DNA of 64,000 nt, from the NCBI RefSeq assembly GCF_038443705.2, contig NZ_CP151767.2, forward strand, positions 1,116,001 to 1,180,000. The letters run 5' to 3'. The notes beneath the pieces were generated by a model, which saw only the letters and a program-made list of their open reading frames with translations, had not been told where the DNA came from and ran no database searches. This document shows positions 51,330 through 60,067 of the stretch, in pieces. The position numbers and the translations under genes are program-made. Position 1 is the stretch's first letter, and each line of letters opens with the position of its first letter. The DNA is from Yoonia sp. SS1-5. Its GTDB lineage: Bacteria; Pseudomonadota; Alphaproteobacteria; Rhodobacterales; Rhodobacteraceae.

Positions 51330-52085
51330 TCAGGATGGCGCGGTCAGAACATCCTCAACCGATTGCGTGATCAGCCGCAGGCAGGCGTCGTCGGAAAACC
51401 GGTGATCGGCACCATCAACCAGCGTCAGGCGCATATCCGCCCCATCCGCGTGATCCAGCAACCGCAGCGCCACCTGCATATCCACATCCGCATCCGCCGT
51501 GCCCTGCAGAAACCGGGTCGGGAATGGCAATGCAAGCGGTTCGCGCAAGACAAGCTGTGTGCGCCCGTCTTCAATCAGCCGCCGGGTGATAATGTAGGGC
51601 GCTCCGTATTCTGATGGCAGCGCCGTCTGCCCGGCCATGACTTCGGCCTTTTGCGCATCGGTAAAGCTGGCCCACATACTGTCTTCGGTGAAATCAGGCG
51701 CTGCCGCAATTGTCACCAACCCCGCAATCCGTTCGGGCATTTGCCGCGCGACCAACAGCGATATCCACCCGCCCATCGACGACCCGACCAGCACAACCTG
51801 CCCGGCAAGCAGGCCGATTGCCGCGCAGGCATCCGCGAACCAGTCACTGATCGCGCCATCGGTGAATTCACCACCGCTCTGTCCATGGCCGGAATAGTCG
51901 AACCGCAGAAAGGCCCGCCCCGAATCGCGGGCCCATTTTTCGAGAAACACAGCCTTGGTTCCGGCCATATCCGACTTGAAACCGCCAAGGAACACAATTG
52001 CGGGCGCCGTTCCATCGGTCAAATGATAGGCCAGGCGGCGTCCCTGCGGCGTTACCAGAAATTGAGTTTCATGCATATTTTCCAT
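51330..52085 (-). CDS. Alpha/beta hydrolase, ABHD10-like
   Basis: This 251-residue protein has PAIVFLGGFKSDMAGTKA, FDYSGHGQSGGEF, nucleophile elbow LVGSSMGGWISL and the His in VDGADHRFSD; acid candidate in GTADADVD. The set matches the ABHD10/thioesterase-type group found in alphaproteobacteria and mitochondria (depalmitoylation). It is divergent from the ArsR-AHSA1 gene across a 90-bp gap with a large palindrome, so it may be under the same regulator. Confidence 0.87.
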   Translation of the reverse strand: MENMHETQFLVTPQGRRLAYHLTDGTAPAIVFLGGFKSDMAGTKAVFLEKWARDSGRAFLRFDYSGHGQSGGEFTDGAISDWFADACAAIGLLAGQVVLVGSSMGGWISLLVARQMPERIAGLVTIAAAPDFTEDSMWASFTDAQKAEVMAGQTALPSEYGAPYIITRRLIEDGRTQLVLREPLALPFPTRFLQGTADADVDMQVALRLLDHADGADMRLTLVDGADHRFSDDACLRLITQSVEDVLTAPS

Positions 52086-52130
52086 GACGTTACAGCATCA
52101 CAAAGGGTTCGGCGCTGCAAGTTTATTCAG

Positions 52131-52162
52131 GTTACCATATTGTCACGTGACTATATAGTAAC
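52131..52162. promoter_or_regulatory. 32-bp near-perfect palindrome in the divergent promoter (candidate ArsR operator)
   Basis: Centred between 52146 and 52147, 28 of 32 positions are symmetric. Outer arms are gttac and gtaac, inner atat blocks flank the core gtcacgtgac. It ends 13 bp before the ArsR-AHSA1 start and 45 bp from the hydrolase start on the other strand. Size and place fit an operator for the dimeric regulator it precedes. Confidence 0.7.
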
Positions 52163-52175
52163 TTATAGACGATGC

Positions 52176-52919
52176 ATGGATGGTATTTTCAAAGCCTTGA
52201 ACGACCCTGCACGCCGCGCCTTGCTTGACAGCTTGCGCATGAAGGACGGGCAATCGCTCAGCGATCTGGAACAAGTGCTGCAGATGTCCCGCTTTGGGGT
52301 GATGAAGCATTTGCGCATTCTCGAAGACGCGAACCTGATCGTGACGCGCAAGGTTGGGCGTTTCAAATACCACTACCTGAACGTCCTGCCATTGCAGGAA
52401 ATGATGGATCGCTGGGCGGCCCCCTTTTTGCAGACGCAAGCCCGGGCGCTGAGTGAATTGAAACTCAAACTGGAAAGAGACACGAAGATGGGAAAACCCG
52501 ATTTCATGATGCAGACCTTTATCCGCTGCACGCAGGACGCATTATGGGCCGCGCTGACCGAAGCCGATCAGATGGCGGCCTATCATTTTGCCTGCAACGT
52601 GGTCACCGGCAACGCCGTCCCGGGCGACACCACAACGTTCCTTTTTCCTAACGGAGAGGCGATGCTGAAACAGGTCACAACCGCGCTTGATCCCAAGACC
52701 CGCATCGAAATGACGTTTGAGCCGTTGTTCATGGGCCCCGACGCCCCTGCGTCGAACATGGTCTACATCGTCGAGCCGCAGGGTGACATGTGCAAATTGA
52801 CCATCGAGCATTACAACATGGCCGCCGGTCAAGAAGGGTTTGCCGAAGGCTGGGCCCGTCTGGCGTCATCTCTGAAGACATATCTTGAAACCGGCACCGG
52901 CCTCAAAGCCGCAATGTAA
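52176..52919 (+). CDS. ArsR-type regulator fused to an AHSA1/SRPBCC domain
   Basis: A 247-residue two-domain protein. Residues 1-100 are an ArsR winged helix (IFKALNDPARRALLDSLRMK, QMSRFGVMKHLRILEDANLI, KVGRFKYHYLNVLPLQEMMD). Residues 110-247 are a START-like AHSA1 domain (FIRCTQDALWAALTEADQMA, MTFEPLF, KLTIEHYNM) that could bind a hydrophobic ligand. Metal-binding Cys residues of classical ArsR are absent, so the signal is probably an organic ligand sensed by the second domain. The start at 52176 fits the family; the longer frame is antisense to the hydrolase. Confidence 0.88.
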   Translation: MDGIFKALNDPARRALLDSLRMKDGQSLSDLEQVLQMSRFGVMKHLRILEDANLIVTRKVGRFKYHYLNVLPLQEMMDRWAAPFLQTQARALSELKLKLERDTKMGKPDFMMQTFIRCTQDALWAALTEADQMAAYHFACNVVTGNAVPGDTTTFLFPNGEAMLKQVTTALDPKTRIEMTFEPLFMGPDAPASNMVYIVEPQGDMCKLTIEHYNMAAGQEGFAEGWARLASSLKTYLETGTGLKAAM

Positions 52920-52931
52920 AGGAGCCTGCAA

Positions 52932-53366
52932 ATGGAAACCTTCCCAACCGAACTTGGTATTCTCACCTGCCTTGGGCTGTTCGCGGCCTCGCTCTGGATC
53001 CCTTATATTGTGGGTGCGGCCAGTGCATCCCCCGATAGCCTTCCGGCTGATGCCCCCGACGGGTTCATCCGGATCGCCAATCCCAGGCTGCACAAACCGT
53101 GGGTGCAGCGGGCCTATCGGGCGCATCTGAACCTGCTGGAGCAGCTGGTCCCGTTTGCATTGCTGGTACTTTTGGTGGACCGGTTCGACGGGTTCACGGC
53201 ACTGACCTACTGGACGGCCATCGCGTTTTTCTGGCTGCGCGTCGCACATGCCGTGGGCTACATCACCGGTTGGGCGGGCTTTCCGGTCCGGCCGATCCTG
53301 TTCACGGCTGGTTGGGTCTGCTGTCTGCTGATGGGATATGCGGTCTTCGCCGCAGCGCTAGCCTAA
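52932..53366 (+). CDS. MAPEG family membrane protein
   Basis: The 144-residue protein has four membrane spans and the MAPEG pattern: RANPRLHKP-type NPRLHKPWVQRAYRAHLNLLE around residue 55, with the ALLVLLVDRF span after. Eukaryotic members are glutathione-linked enzymes; bacterial ones are mostly uncharacterised. It follows the ArsR-AHSA1 gene by 12 bp and may be its target. It ends within the convergent gene's stop. Confidence 0.87.
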   Translation: METFPTELGILTCLGLFAASLWIPYIVGAASASPDSLPADAPDGFIRIANPRLHKPWVQRAYRAHLNLLEQLVPFALLVLLVDRFDGFTALTYWTAIAFFWLRVAHAVGYITGWAGFPVRPILFTAGWVCCLLMGYAVFAAALA

Positions 53367-53608
53367 CCGCTGACGTAAACTGACGTCTTGGGCCGGTAGA
53401 ATATCTTTTGATCATGCAGCCGGCCCAACAGCGCCTCATTCTCGCGCTGATCCTGCTCAAGAACGCGGATCGATTCCATATGGGCCGGGTTTTCGTCATG
53501 CAAAGCCCGGCGCATACCGCAAAGCTCGCGACCACGTGCGCGCAGCGCCTCCTCGATCATGTCGATATCGGCAATGCTTAGATCAAATTTGCGGTTATAG
53601 CTTGGCAT
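53363..53608 (-). CDS. Small conserved-looking hypothetical protein
   Basis: An 81-residue soluble helical protein, MPSYNRKFDLSIADIDMIEE, with a heptad-like second half (IRVLEQDQRENEALLGRLHD) that may be a coiled coil. The start is set at 53608 because agggggtcc precedes it. Function unknown. Its stop overlaps that of the MAPEG gene by four bases. Confidence 0.6.
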   Translation of the reverse strand: MPSYNRKFDLSIADIDMIEEALRARGRELCGMRRALHDENPAHMESIRVLEQDQRENEALLGRLHDQKIFYRPKTSVYVSG

Positions 53609-53752
53609 CGGACCCCCTGCGCGGTGTTTCATATCGGAAACTTGTGTCGTATTTAACGCCCTACCCGTCGCATGCAAGGTCTATCTGGGTATACAATCAG
53701 GCAACCGACACGATCTGCGCACATCGTCACAATGTCGTCGGCGCCACCTTTT

Positions 53753-53800
53753 CGCTATTGGCAGTGCGACCACCGAATTGACATTGGCCGCAAAATAGCG
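53753..53800. repeat. Inverted repeat in the thrS leader region
   Basis: Arms cgctatt (53753-53759) and aatagcg (53794-53800) enclose 34 bases including caccgaattgacattggcc. The stretch 53609-53869 holds no convincing gene. The repeat could be a structured leader element or part of a dispersed sequence. Confidence 0.35.
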
Positions 53801-53869
53801 GACGCAGCCCCGACATAACCCGCAACCGGGCGTTCTGTGGGCGCCAAACCGACGAGGAGCTTGAGGCTG

Positions 53870-55864
53870 ATGGCCCAGATTTCCCTGACTTTCCCTGATG
53901 GCAACGCACGTGAATATGCCGCCGGCGTGACGGCTGCTGACGTGGCTGCAGATATCTCATCCAGTTTGCGTAAAAAGGCGATCAGCGCGACCGTGGATGG
54001 CCAGCATTGGGATTTGCAATGGCCGATCGAGGCGGATGCAACAATTGCCATCAACACCATGAAAGATGCGGAACCTGCATTGGAACTGGTCCGTCATGAC
54101 CTGGCCCATATCATGGCCCGCGCCGTCCAGGAGATCTGGCCGGACACGCAGGTCACTATCGGGCCGGTCATCAAGGATGGCTGGTACTATGACTTTGACC
54201 GCGCCGAGCCGTTCACGCCCGACGATCTGGGCCTGATCGAAAAGAAGATGAAAGAGATCATCAACAAACGCGACGAGGTCCGCACAGAAATCTGGGACCG
54301 TGCAAAGGCGATCCAGTATTATCAGGACCGGGGCGAGCCCTATAAGGTCGAATTGATCGAAAGCATCCCGGGTGACGAGCCATTGCGCATGTATTGGCAT
54401 GGCGACTGGCAGGATCTGTGCCGCGGTCCGCATTTGCAGCATACAGGCCAGGTTCCCGCCGATGGGTTCAAGCTGATGTCAATTGCGGGCGCCTATTGGC
54501 GCGGCGACAGCAACCGCGCGATGCTGCAGCGTATCTATGGTTGCGCATTCACCAATAAGGAAGATCTGCGCAAGCATATGAACATGCTTGAGGAGGCCGC
54601 CAAACGTGACCACCGCAAGCTGGGCCGCGAGATGGACCTGTTTCACATGCAGGAAGAAGCCCCAGGTCAGATTTTCTGGCATCCCAATGGCTGGACCATC
54701 TTTACTGAGTTGCAGGATTTTGTCCGCCGCAAACAGCGCAGCGGTGGCTATGTCGAAGTGAACACACCGCAGGTGGTTGATCGCAAGCTTTGGGAAAAAT
54801 CCGGCCACTGGGAGAAATTCCAGGAATCCATGTTCATCGTCGAGGTTGACGAAAGCCGCACCGAGGATGGCGAGAACGCGCAGAATTTCGATGAACGCGT
54901 CAATGACCCCCGGCACACCCGGGTCAATGCGCTGAAACCGATGAACTGCCCGTGTCACGTCCAGATTTTTAACCAGGGGCTGACATCCTACCGTGATCTG
55001 CCGTTGCGCATGGCGGAATTCGGGTCTTGCGCCCGGTATGAGCCATCGGGCGCATTGCATGGCATTATGCGGGTCCGCGGGTTCACGCAGGATGACGGGC
55101 ATATCTTTTGCCGTGAAGATCAGATCGAAAGCGAAACAGCCGTGTTTATCGACTTTCTCGCCTCGATGTATCGCGATCTGGGGTTCAAGGAATTCAAGGT
55201 CAAATTCTCGGACCGCCCGGCCAAGCGCGCCGGTAGCGACGAGACATGGGACAAGGCCGAGGCCGCACTTCTTGCCGCGACCCGCGCCGCCGGGATCGAA
55301 CCAGAGCTGAACCCCGGCGAAGGCGCATTTTACGGCCCCAAACTTGAGTTCGTCCTGACCGACGCAATCGGCCGCGATTGGCAATGTGGGACACATCAGG
55401 TTGACTTCGTCCTGCCAGAGCGCCTTGACGCAACCTATATCGGCGAGGATGGCGGCAAGCATCGCCCGGTCATGTTGCACCGCGCGACGCTAGGATCATT
55501 CGAGCGCTTTATCGGTATTATGATCGAGGAACATGCCGGAAAGTTGCCATTTTGGCTGGCCCCGCGACAGGTGGTCGTGGCGACAATCGTGTCGGATGCC
55601 GACGACTACGCCCGCGAAGTTGTTGCCGCCCTGCGCGCGGCCGGGGTGCGGGCAGAGACCGACCTGCGCAATGAAAAGATCAATTACAAAGTGCGCGAAC
55701 ACTCTGTCGGGAAGGTGCCTGTCATCCTGGCACTCGGCGCGCGGGAAGTGACCGAAAAGACGGTGACATTGCGTCGGCTGGGCGAAAATCGCACATCCGT
55801 GACAGCGCTGGACGAGGTAGTCACACTGCTTCGCCAAGAGGCGACGCCACCAGATCTTTTGTAA
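53870..55864 (+). CDS. thrS: Threonyl-tRNA synthetase
   Basis: A 664-residue class II synthetase with the full set of domains: TGS ([20 protein letters not shown]), the editing domain with [16 protein letters not shown], catalytic motifs 2 ([20 protein letters not shown]) and 3 ([19 protein letters not shown]), and the anticodon-binding domain ([18 protein letters not shown]). The start at 53870 follows cgaggagcttgaggctg. It charges tRNA-Thr in the cytoplasm. Confidence 0.97.
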   Translation: MAQISLTFPDGNAREYAAGVTAADVAADISSSLRKKAISATVDGQHWDLQWPIEADATIAINTMKDAEPALELVRHDLAHIMARAVQEIWPDTQVTIGPVIKDGWYYDFDRAEPFTPDDLGLIEKKMKEIINKRDEVRTEIWDRAKAIQYYQDRGEPYKVELIESIPGDEPLRMYWHGDWQDLCRGPHLQHTGQVPADGFKLMSIAGAYWRGDSNRAMLQRIYGCAFTNKEDLRKHMNMLEEAAKRDHRKLGREMDLFHMQEEAPGQIFWHPNGWTIFTELQDFVRRKQRSGGYVEVNTPQVVDRKLWEKSGHWEKFQESMFIVEVDESRTEDGENAQNFDERVNDPRHTRVNALKPMNCPCHVQIFNQGLTSYRDLPLRMAEFGSCARYEPSGALHGIMRVRGFTQDDGHIFCREDQIESETAVFIDFLASMYRDLGFKEFKVKFSDRPAKRAGSDETWDKAEAALLAATRAAGIEPELNPGEGAFYGPKLEFVLTDAIGRDWQCGTHQVDFVLPERLDATYIGEDGGKHRPVMLHRATLGSFERFIGIMIEEHAGKLPFWLAPRQVVVATIVSDADDYAREVVAALRAAGVRAETDLRNEKINYKVREHSVGKVPVILALGAREVTEKTVTLRRLGENRTSVTALDEVVTLLRQEATPPDLL

Positions 55865-56094
55865 CATTACGCCTGGGTGATCTGAAACAATGATGCCCGG
55901 AGTGATGGGCGACATCGTCTCGTTTGACTGAAATCGCAGGGAAATCGTAGCATCCGTCCAGCGGGCCGGTCACAGGTTCTCACGGAAACGCGATGCACAG
56001 GTCTGTGAATGGCAAAGACAATCGCGATCCGTGTAGTCTTTGGTCACGCCGTGATACGGTTAATGAAATACCCAACCTGAAAAAAGGATTTCCC

Positions 56095-56397
56095 ATGTCG
56101 AACGCCACAAAGACACTTGTCATTGCCAGCGCTGTCGCCTCTGCGCTGACAGGCCTGACCACCAACGCAACCGCCGCAGAAAACGTCAAGTGCTATGGCG
56201 TGTCGCTTGCCGGCGAGAATGATTGCGCCGCTGGCCCCGGCACAACATGCGCGGGCACGTCAACTGTTGATTACCAGGGCAATGCATGGACACTGGTCCC
56301 TGCAGAGACTTGCGAAACCATGGAACTGCCTACAATGGCAGACGGCACAGCCCGCGCCGGCTCGCTGGAAGCGCTCGCGCGCGACTTGCCAGCATAA
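56095..56397 (+). CDS. bufA1: BufA1-type bufferin precursor peptide (DUF2282)
   Basis: The 100-residue precursor has a Sec signal (cleavage after TNATAAE, residue 28) and a core with four Cys at residues 33, 44, 52 and 73 in [29 protein letters not shown] and AETCETM. This is the DUF2282/BufA1 pattern. In characterised bufferins, core Cys are changed to 5-thiooxazoles by the MNIO enzyme and the exported peptide binds copper. Here the tail after the last Cys is about 27 residues, longer than the usual short end. ATG at 56095 follows aaaggatttccc. bufB, bufC and doxX follow. Confidence 0.9.
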   Translation: MSNATKTLVIASAVASALTGLTTNATAAENVKCYGVSLAGENDCAAGPGTTCAGTSTVDYQGNAWTLVPAETCETMELPTMADGTARAGSLEALARDLPA

Positions 56398-56413
56398 GCG
56401 GCAATCTGCAATG

Positions 56414-56439
56414 GTGGGATGGGTTAAAACCCATCCTAC
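56414..56439 (+). promoter_or_regulatory. Hairpin between bufA1 and bufB
   Basis: Arms gtgggatgggtt and aacccatcctac give a 12-bp stem with one G-U pair and a 2-base loop, 16 bp after the bufA1 stop. No T-run follows. It could stabilise the precursor mRNA or limit read-through so the precursor outnumbers its maturase. Confidence 0.6.
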
Positions 56440-56464
56440 GACAATAGCGCAATGAGACTGACCC

Positions 56465-57319
56465 ATGCTTGATGCCAGTAAATTTGATGCGCTCCCGTCG
56501 CGCCCCGGCGTCGGCTACAAACCCCAACATTTCAACGAGATCCTCAGCGATCCAGGCCCGGTCCGGTGGCTGGAGGTTCATGCAGAAAACTACATGGGCG
56601 ATGGCGGTCGCCCCCTTGCCCAGTTGCGCCATCTGGCCGCGCAGTTTGCCATTTCGGTGCATGGCGTCGGCCTGTCGATCGGCGGCGAGGCCCCGCTGGA
56701 TGTCGCACATCTCAAACGCCTCAAGCAGCTGATCGACTGGCTGCAACCTGCAAGCTTTTCCGAGCATCTCGCCTGGTCCACCCATGACAGCCATTTTCTG
56801 AACGACCTGCTTCCCCTGCCCTACACAAAGCAAACCCTCGACCGCGTTGCCGCGCATATTACCCAAGTGCAGGACGTCCTGGGCCGTCAGATGCTTTTGG
56901 AAAATCCATCCAGCTATCTGGCATTCGCGGAATCAACCATGGCAGAGACCGATTTCCTCGCCAGACTGGTGCAAATGACCGGTTGCGGCCTGTTGCTTGA
57001 CGTCAACAACGTCTTCATCAGCGCGACAAATCTGCGCACCACGGCGCAGGATTACATTGATGCATTCCCGCTTGAGGCTGTCGGTGAAATTCACCTGGGC
57101 GGTCACGATGAGGATGCGGATGAAACCGGCGCGCCCCTGCTGATTGACAGCCATGCCAAACCAGTGGTCGACCCGGTTTGGGCGTTGCTAGATTACACGC
57201 TGGCCCGATCCGGTCCAAAACCTGTTCTGATAGAATGGGACACTGATATTCCCGACTGGTCCACCTTACGCGACGAGGCCAACAGGGCAGACGCAGCGCT
57301 GGGTCTGGTCACATCATGA
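56465..57319 (+). CDS. bufB: MNIO family bufferin maturase BufB (DUF692)
   Basis: The 284-residue enzyme is a DUF692 multinuclear non-heme iron oxygenase with a TIM-barrel fold. Metal-ligand motifs are [58 protein letters not shown] and [11 protein letters not shown]. It should oxidise core Cys residues of the BufA1 precursor with help from BufC. Its stop overlaps bufC by ATGA. Confidence 0.92.
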   Translation: MLDASKFDALPSRPGVGYKPQHFNEILSDPGPVRWLEVHAENYMGDGGRPLAQLRHLAAQFAISVHGVGLSIGGEAPLDVAHLKRLKQLIDWLQPASFSEHLAWSTHDSHFLNDLLPLPYTKQTLDRVAAHITQVQDVLGRQMLLENPSSYLAFAESTMAETDFLARLVQMTGCGLLLDVNNVFISATNLRTTAQDYIDAFPLEAVGEIHLGGHDEDADETGAPLLIDSHAKPVVDPVWALLDYTLARSGPKPVLIEWDTDIPDWSTLRDEANRADAALGLVTS

Positions 57320-58053
57320 CAGTGACCCAATCCGCGTTTCGGGCTGCGGTTCTTGACCCGCAACAGCCCGCGCCAACCGGCCTGCAAAACCCTGACGGCG
57401 TTCCTGCGACCAAACGGTTTGACGTCTACCGCAACAATGTCGCCGTCAGCTTGTCTGAGGCTCTGGAAACCGCGTTTCCCGTGATCCGCAAGCTTGTTGG
57501 TGATCCGTTTTTTCGGGCGATGGCCGGTGTTTATCTGCGCAAACATCCGCCCAGATCCCCGCTGATGATGTTCTATGGCGACGCAATGCCGCAATTCCTT
57601 GGTCGGTTCCCACCGGCCAAGACCCTGCCCTATCTGCCGGATATCGCTCGCCTGGAACTGGCTATGCGGCATGCGTATCATGCGGCCGATGCGACACCGA
57701 TTGCCGCAGACGCACTTGGCGCATTGACCCCGGATGCGTTGATGGGTGCACGCCTTTTACTGGCACCGGCCGTGCGCGCGCTAAGCTCTGCCCATCCGAT
57801 CCATGGGATCTACCGCGCCAACACGACCGATGATGCGGATCGCCCGATCATGCAGGCGGAGGCCGTGTTGATCACACGCCCCGGATTTGACCCCGAAATA
57901 CACCATGTCACCCCAGCGGCCGCGACATTTATCACGGCATTGACTGACGGACAGTCATTGGGACAGGCCATGACAACCGCGGGCGACATGCTTGATCTGG
58001 GCGAGATCCTTGGTCTGCTTCTGCGCCAGAACGCCGTGATCCAAATAGACTGA
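57316..58053 (+). CDS. bufC: BufC partner protein (DUF2063, HvfC/BufC N-terminal domain)
   Basis: A 245-residue protein with the DUF2063 N-terminal domain: [39 protein letters not shown] and [17 protein letters not shown]. The family was first labelled putative DNA-binding, but in MNIO operons it recruits the precursor to the maturase. The C-terminal half is less conserved. It is coupled to bufB by ATGA, and doxX follows 13 bp later. Confidence 0.9.
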   Translation: MTVTQSAFRAAVLDPQQPAPTGLQNPDGVPATKRFDVYRNNVAVSLSEALETAFPVIRKLVGDPFFRAMAGVYLRKHPPRSPLMMFYGDAMPQFLGRFPPAKTLPYLPDIARLELAMRHAYHAADATPIAADALGALTPDALMGARLLLAPAVRALSSAHPIHGIYRANTTDDADRPIMQAEAVLITRPGFDPEIHHVTPAAATFITALTDGQSLGQAMTTAGDMLDLGEILGLLLRQNAVIQID

Positions 58054-58066
58054 AAGGCCAAAATAC

Positions 58067-58624
58067 ATGAACGCGCTTCTTTCCACCTCGCACCGGGTTG
58101 CCGGGTCGCTCAACAGGGCGGGCGATGCAGCACTGCCGTTGCTGGCCCGCTTTGTGTTTGCAGCCACGCTGGTGATGTATTTCTGGCATTCTGGCCTGAC
58201 CAAACTGGGCGACGGGATCTTTGGGTTTTTACAGCCCTCGCTGGGCGCCTATGCCCAGATCTTTCCCAAGGCAATGGAAGCTGCGGGCTTTGACACCGCG
58301 CAATTGACGGCGTTTCATTGGGCCGTCGTAACCGGCGGAACCATCGCGGAATTTGTCTTGCCACTATTCATCGTGATCGGCTTCTTTACCCGCCTGTCGG
58401 CGCTGGGGATGATCGGATTTATCGCGATCCAATCCTTAACAGATCTGTACGGTCACGGGGGCATCGCGCATGAGGGCACCCTTGGCGCGTGGTTCGACAG
58501 GCTGCCCGACGGGCTGATCCTGGATCAACGCGCATTCTGGACATTGTGCCTGCTTGTGCTGGTTTTCAAAGGTGCCGGCGCGCTGTCAGTGGATCGCTGG
58601 CTGCTGCGGCGCCCGATCTACTGA
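58067..58624 (+). CDS. DoxX family membrane protein of the bufferin operon
   Basis: The 185-residue protein has four membrane spans with the DoxX features LLARFVFAATLVMYFWHSGLTKL in two parts and IAEFVLPLFIVIGFFTRLSALGM. DoxX proteins commonly end bufferin-type operons, where they may pass electrons or support the oxidative chemistry; their exact part is unproven. The end overlaps the convergent arsC-like gene by seven bases. Confidence 0.88.
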   Translation: MNALLSTSHRVAGSLNRAGDAALPLLARFVFAATLVMYFWHSGLTKLGDGIFGFLQPSLGAYAQIFPKAMEAAGFDTAQLTAFHWAVVTGGTIAEFVLPLFIVIGFFTRLSALGMIGFIAIQSLTDLYGHGGIAHEGTLGAWFDRLPDGLILDQRAFWTLCLLVLVFKGAGALSVDRWLLRRPIY

Positions 58625-58947
58625 CCCAGATATTTCTGCTGCACATCAGCCTTCCACCCCAGCGTCCAGACGCCGTCCATGACGATCACCGGTCGTTTGA
58701 GCAATGTGGGATGGGCCGCGATCAATGTCGCCGCATCCTGCGCTTTGTCACCGTCGCTGAGGCCGCGCCAGGTGGTTGATGCCTTGTTCACCGCCTGATC
58801 GTCGAATTGCGCGACGATCTGATCAAGGTCGCCCGGGTCGATGCCATCGGCCCTGACGTCAATGATTTCCGGGGCAAAGCCCGCCTCTTCGAGGGCCTTG
58901 CGCGCCTTGCGGCACGTGTCACATGTTTTCAGTCCCCAAAAGCGCAT
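58618..58947 (-). CDS. ArsC/Spx family protein
   Basis: A 109-residue thioredoxin-fold protein with KTCDTCRKARKALEEAGF (CxxC) at the start and KRPVIVMDGVWTLG near the end, as in YffB/Spx/MgsR-type arsenate reductase-like proteins. The Arg typical of ArsC (R in LLKRPV) is present. Arsenate reduction is possible but a thiol-redox role is equally likely; no other ars gene is nearby. Confidence 0.87.
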   Translation of the reverse strand: MRFWGLKTCDTCRKARKALEEAGFAPEIIDVRADGIDPGDLDQIVAQFDDQAVNKASTTWRGLSDGDKAQDAATLIAAHPTLLKRPVIVMDGVWTLGWKADVQQKYLGQ

Positions 58948-59007
58948 GGCTTACCTCCGCCGATCAGCCGCCCCTGCGGCGACATGTCATTTGCCTTTTT
59001 CATAAAA

Positions 59008-59025
59008 CACCTAACTCTGTAGGTG
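59008..59025 (+). promoter_or_regulatory. Hairpin in the cold-shock gene leader
   Basis: Arms caccta and taggtg form a 6-bp stem with a 6-base loop about 75 bp before the csp start. Cold-shock mRNAs often have structured leaders that refold at low temperature; whether this one acts so is unknown. Confidence 0.3.
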
Positions 59026-59099
59026 AAGGCCAAGGCGACAATCTGAAACCGAACGGCCGCGACGCCCGGCGACGGGCACAATTGAAGGAGAAGACGACA

Positions 59100-59309
59100 A
59101 TGCCAAGCGGCACCGTGAAATGGTTCAACACAACCAAAGGCTTCGGGTTCATTGCCCCAGACGATGGCGGCTCAGATATTTTCGTTCATATTTCGGCCGT
59201 CGAACAATCCGGGTTGACCGGATTGGCAGATGATCAAAAGGTGACATTCGATCTCATCGACGGGCGCGATGGGCGTAAGATGGCAGGCAATCTGGCCAAG
59301 GTCGAGTAA
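59100..59309 (+). CDS. Cold-shock protein, CspA family
   Basis: This 69-residue OB-fold protein has both RNA-binding motifs: GTVKWFNTTKGFGFIAPD (RNP1 KGFGFI) and DIFVHISAVEQ (RNP2). It acts as an RNA chaperone. ATG at 59100 follows gaaggagaagacgac. It is a stand-alone gene. Confidence 0.96.
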   Translation: MPSGTVKWFNTTKGFGFIAPDDGGSDIFVHISAVEQSGLTGLADDQKVTFDLIDGRDGRKMAGNLAKVE

Positions 59310-59345
59310 TATACGACCTGACCGCCGCCTGCCGATTTAAGCCTC

Positions 59346-59513
59346 TCAGGCAGCGAGCTTTCGTGTCGTGTCGTCAGCGGTGCTGATGCCGTGCGCCTGC
59401 GTGATGCGATCGCAAGTGCGGGTCAAACGGTCTACCAGATCATGGTGGATCGGCGTAAATGCCCTGATTTTCTGGTCTGTCGTATCGCTTAGGATCGTCC
59501 TTGCATTGGTCAT
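59346..59513 (-). CDS. Small 55-residue hypothetical protein
   Basis: On the minus strand ATG at 59513 opens a frame of 55 residues, MTNARTILSDTTDQKIRAFT and onwards to TRKLAA, with TGA at 59346-59348. GGGGAC lies six bases upstream. The peptide is polar, helical and balanced in charge, with composition like a real alphaproteobacterial protein; the opposite-strand frame is Cys/Trp-rich and implausible. No function can be given. Confidence 0.5.
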   Translation of the reverse strand: MTNARTILSDTTDQKIRAFTPIHHDLVDRLTRTCDRITQAHGISTADDTTRKLAA

Positions 59514-59875
59514 GTTCTTGTCCCCAGTGAGTGGCAGTGACAGACCTATAACTTACTATTCCGTTACCGTCGCAGGGGAACCTAGCGTCAGCTTTCCCCC
59601 AGTGACGTTGGGTCATATTTTTAATATGTTTTATTTCAGTCAGTTAAGGCTGCCCGACGCCCCAGCGCACAGCAATTTCCCTTCCATCAGACCCGGCTGA
59701 ATGTGACCTTTTAGTCGCATTTTTTGAGGCTTACCAACAGTTGGCACAAATCAACACCTCACAACCGTTGGATGCACGACACCGGACCAACCAACACTGC
59801 CTCTTTCGGCAGACACGGGCCAAACGCGAACCCATATCTGGCAACCAAAGTGCATGAACTGTTGAGATGAAGATA
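59514..59875. other. 362-bp region without a recognised gene
   Basis: The stretch is less GC-rich than its surroundings (atatttttaatatgttttatttcag near 59612-59637) and has no frame with family features. It may hold the promoter of the 55-residue ORF and the trailer of tRNA-Leu. Confidence 0.5.
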
Positions 59876-59961
59876 TGGTGCGGTCGGGGGACTCGAACCC
59901 CCACGAGTGTTACCTCACAGCGACCTCAACGCTGCGCGTCTACCAATTCCGCCACGACCGC
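59876..59961 (-). tRNA. tRNA-Leu (anticodon GAG)
   Basis: The minus strand folds with acceptor GCGGTCG and CGACCGC, D-arm ggcggaattggtagacgc, anticodon GAG in loop TTGAGGT, a long variable arm as in class II tRNAs, T-arm ggttcgagtcc, discriminator A and encoded CCA (59876-59878). Confidence 0.95.
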
Positions 59962-60067
59962 TTGTCCAAGGCTGGTAAGTGCCGACCTCATAGACGAGCC
60001 GCTTTGCGATGCCAAGAGGGGAAATCGTCCTCTTGGCAACCTGCTGTTGCAACGTTACCCAAAGCCC

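Noticed and set aside
51651..52175. N-terminal extension of the ArsR-AHSA1 gene
   Set aside because: The added part is antisense to the ABHD10-like hydrolase and crosses the promoter palindrome.
59867..60067. N-terminal extension of lipB to 59867
   Set aside because: It would translate through tRNA-Leu; the start at 60068 gives normal LipB length.
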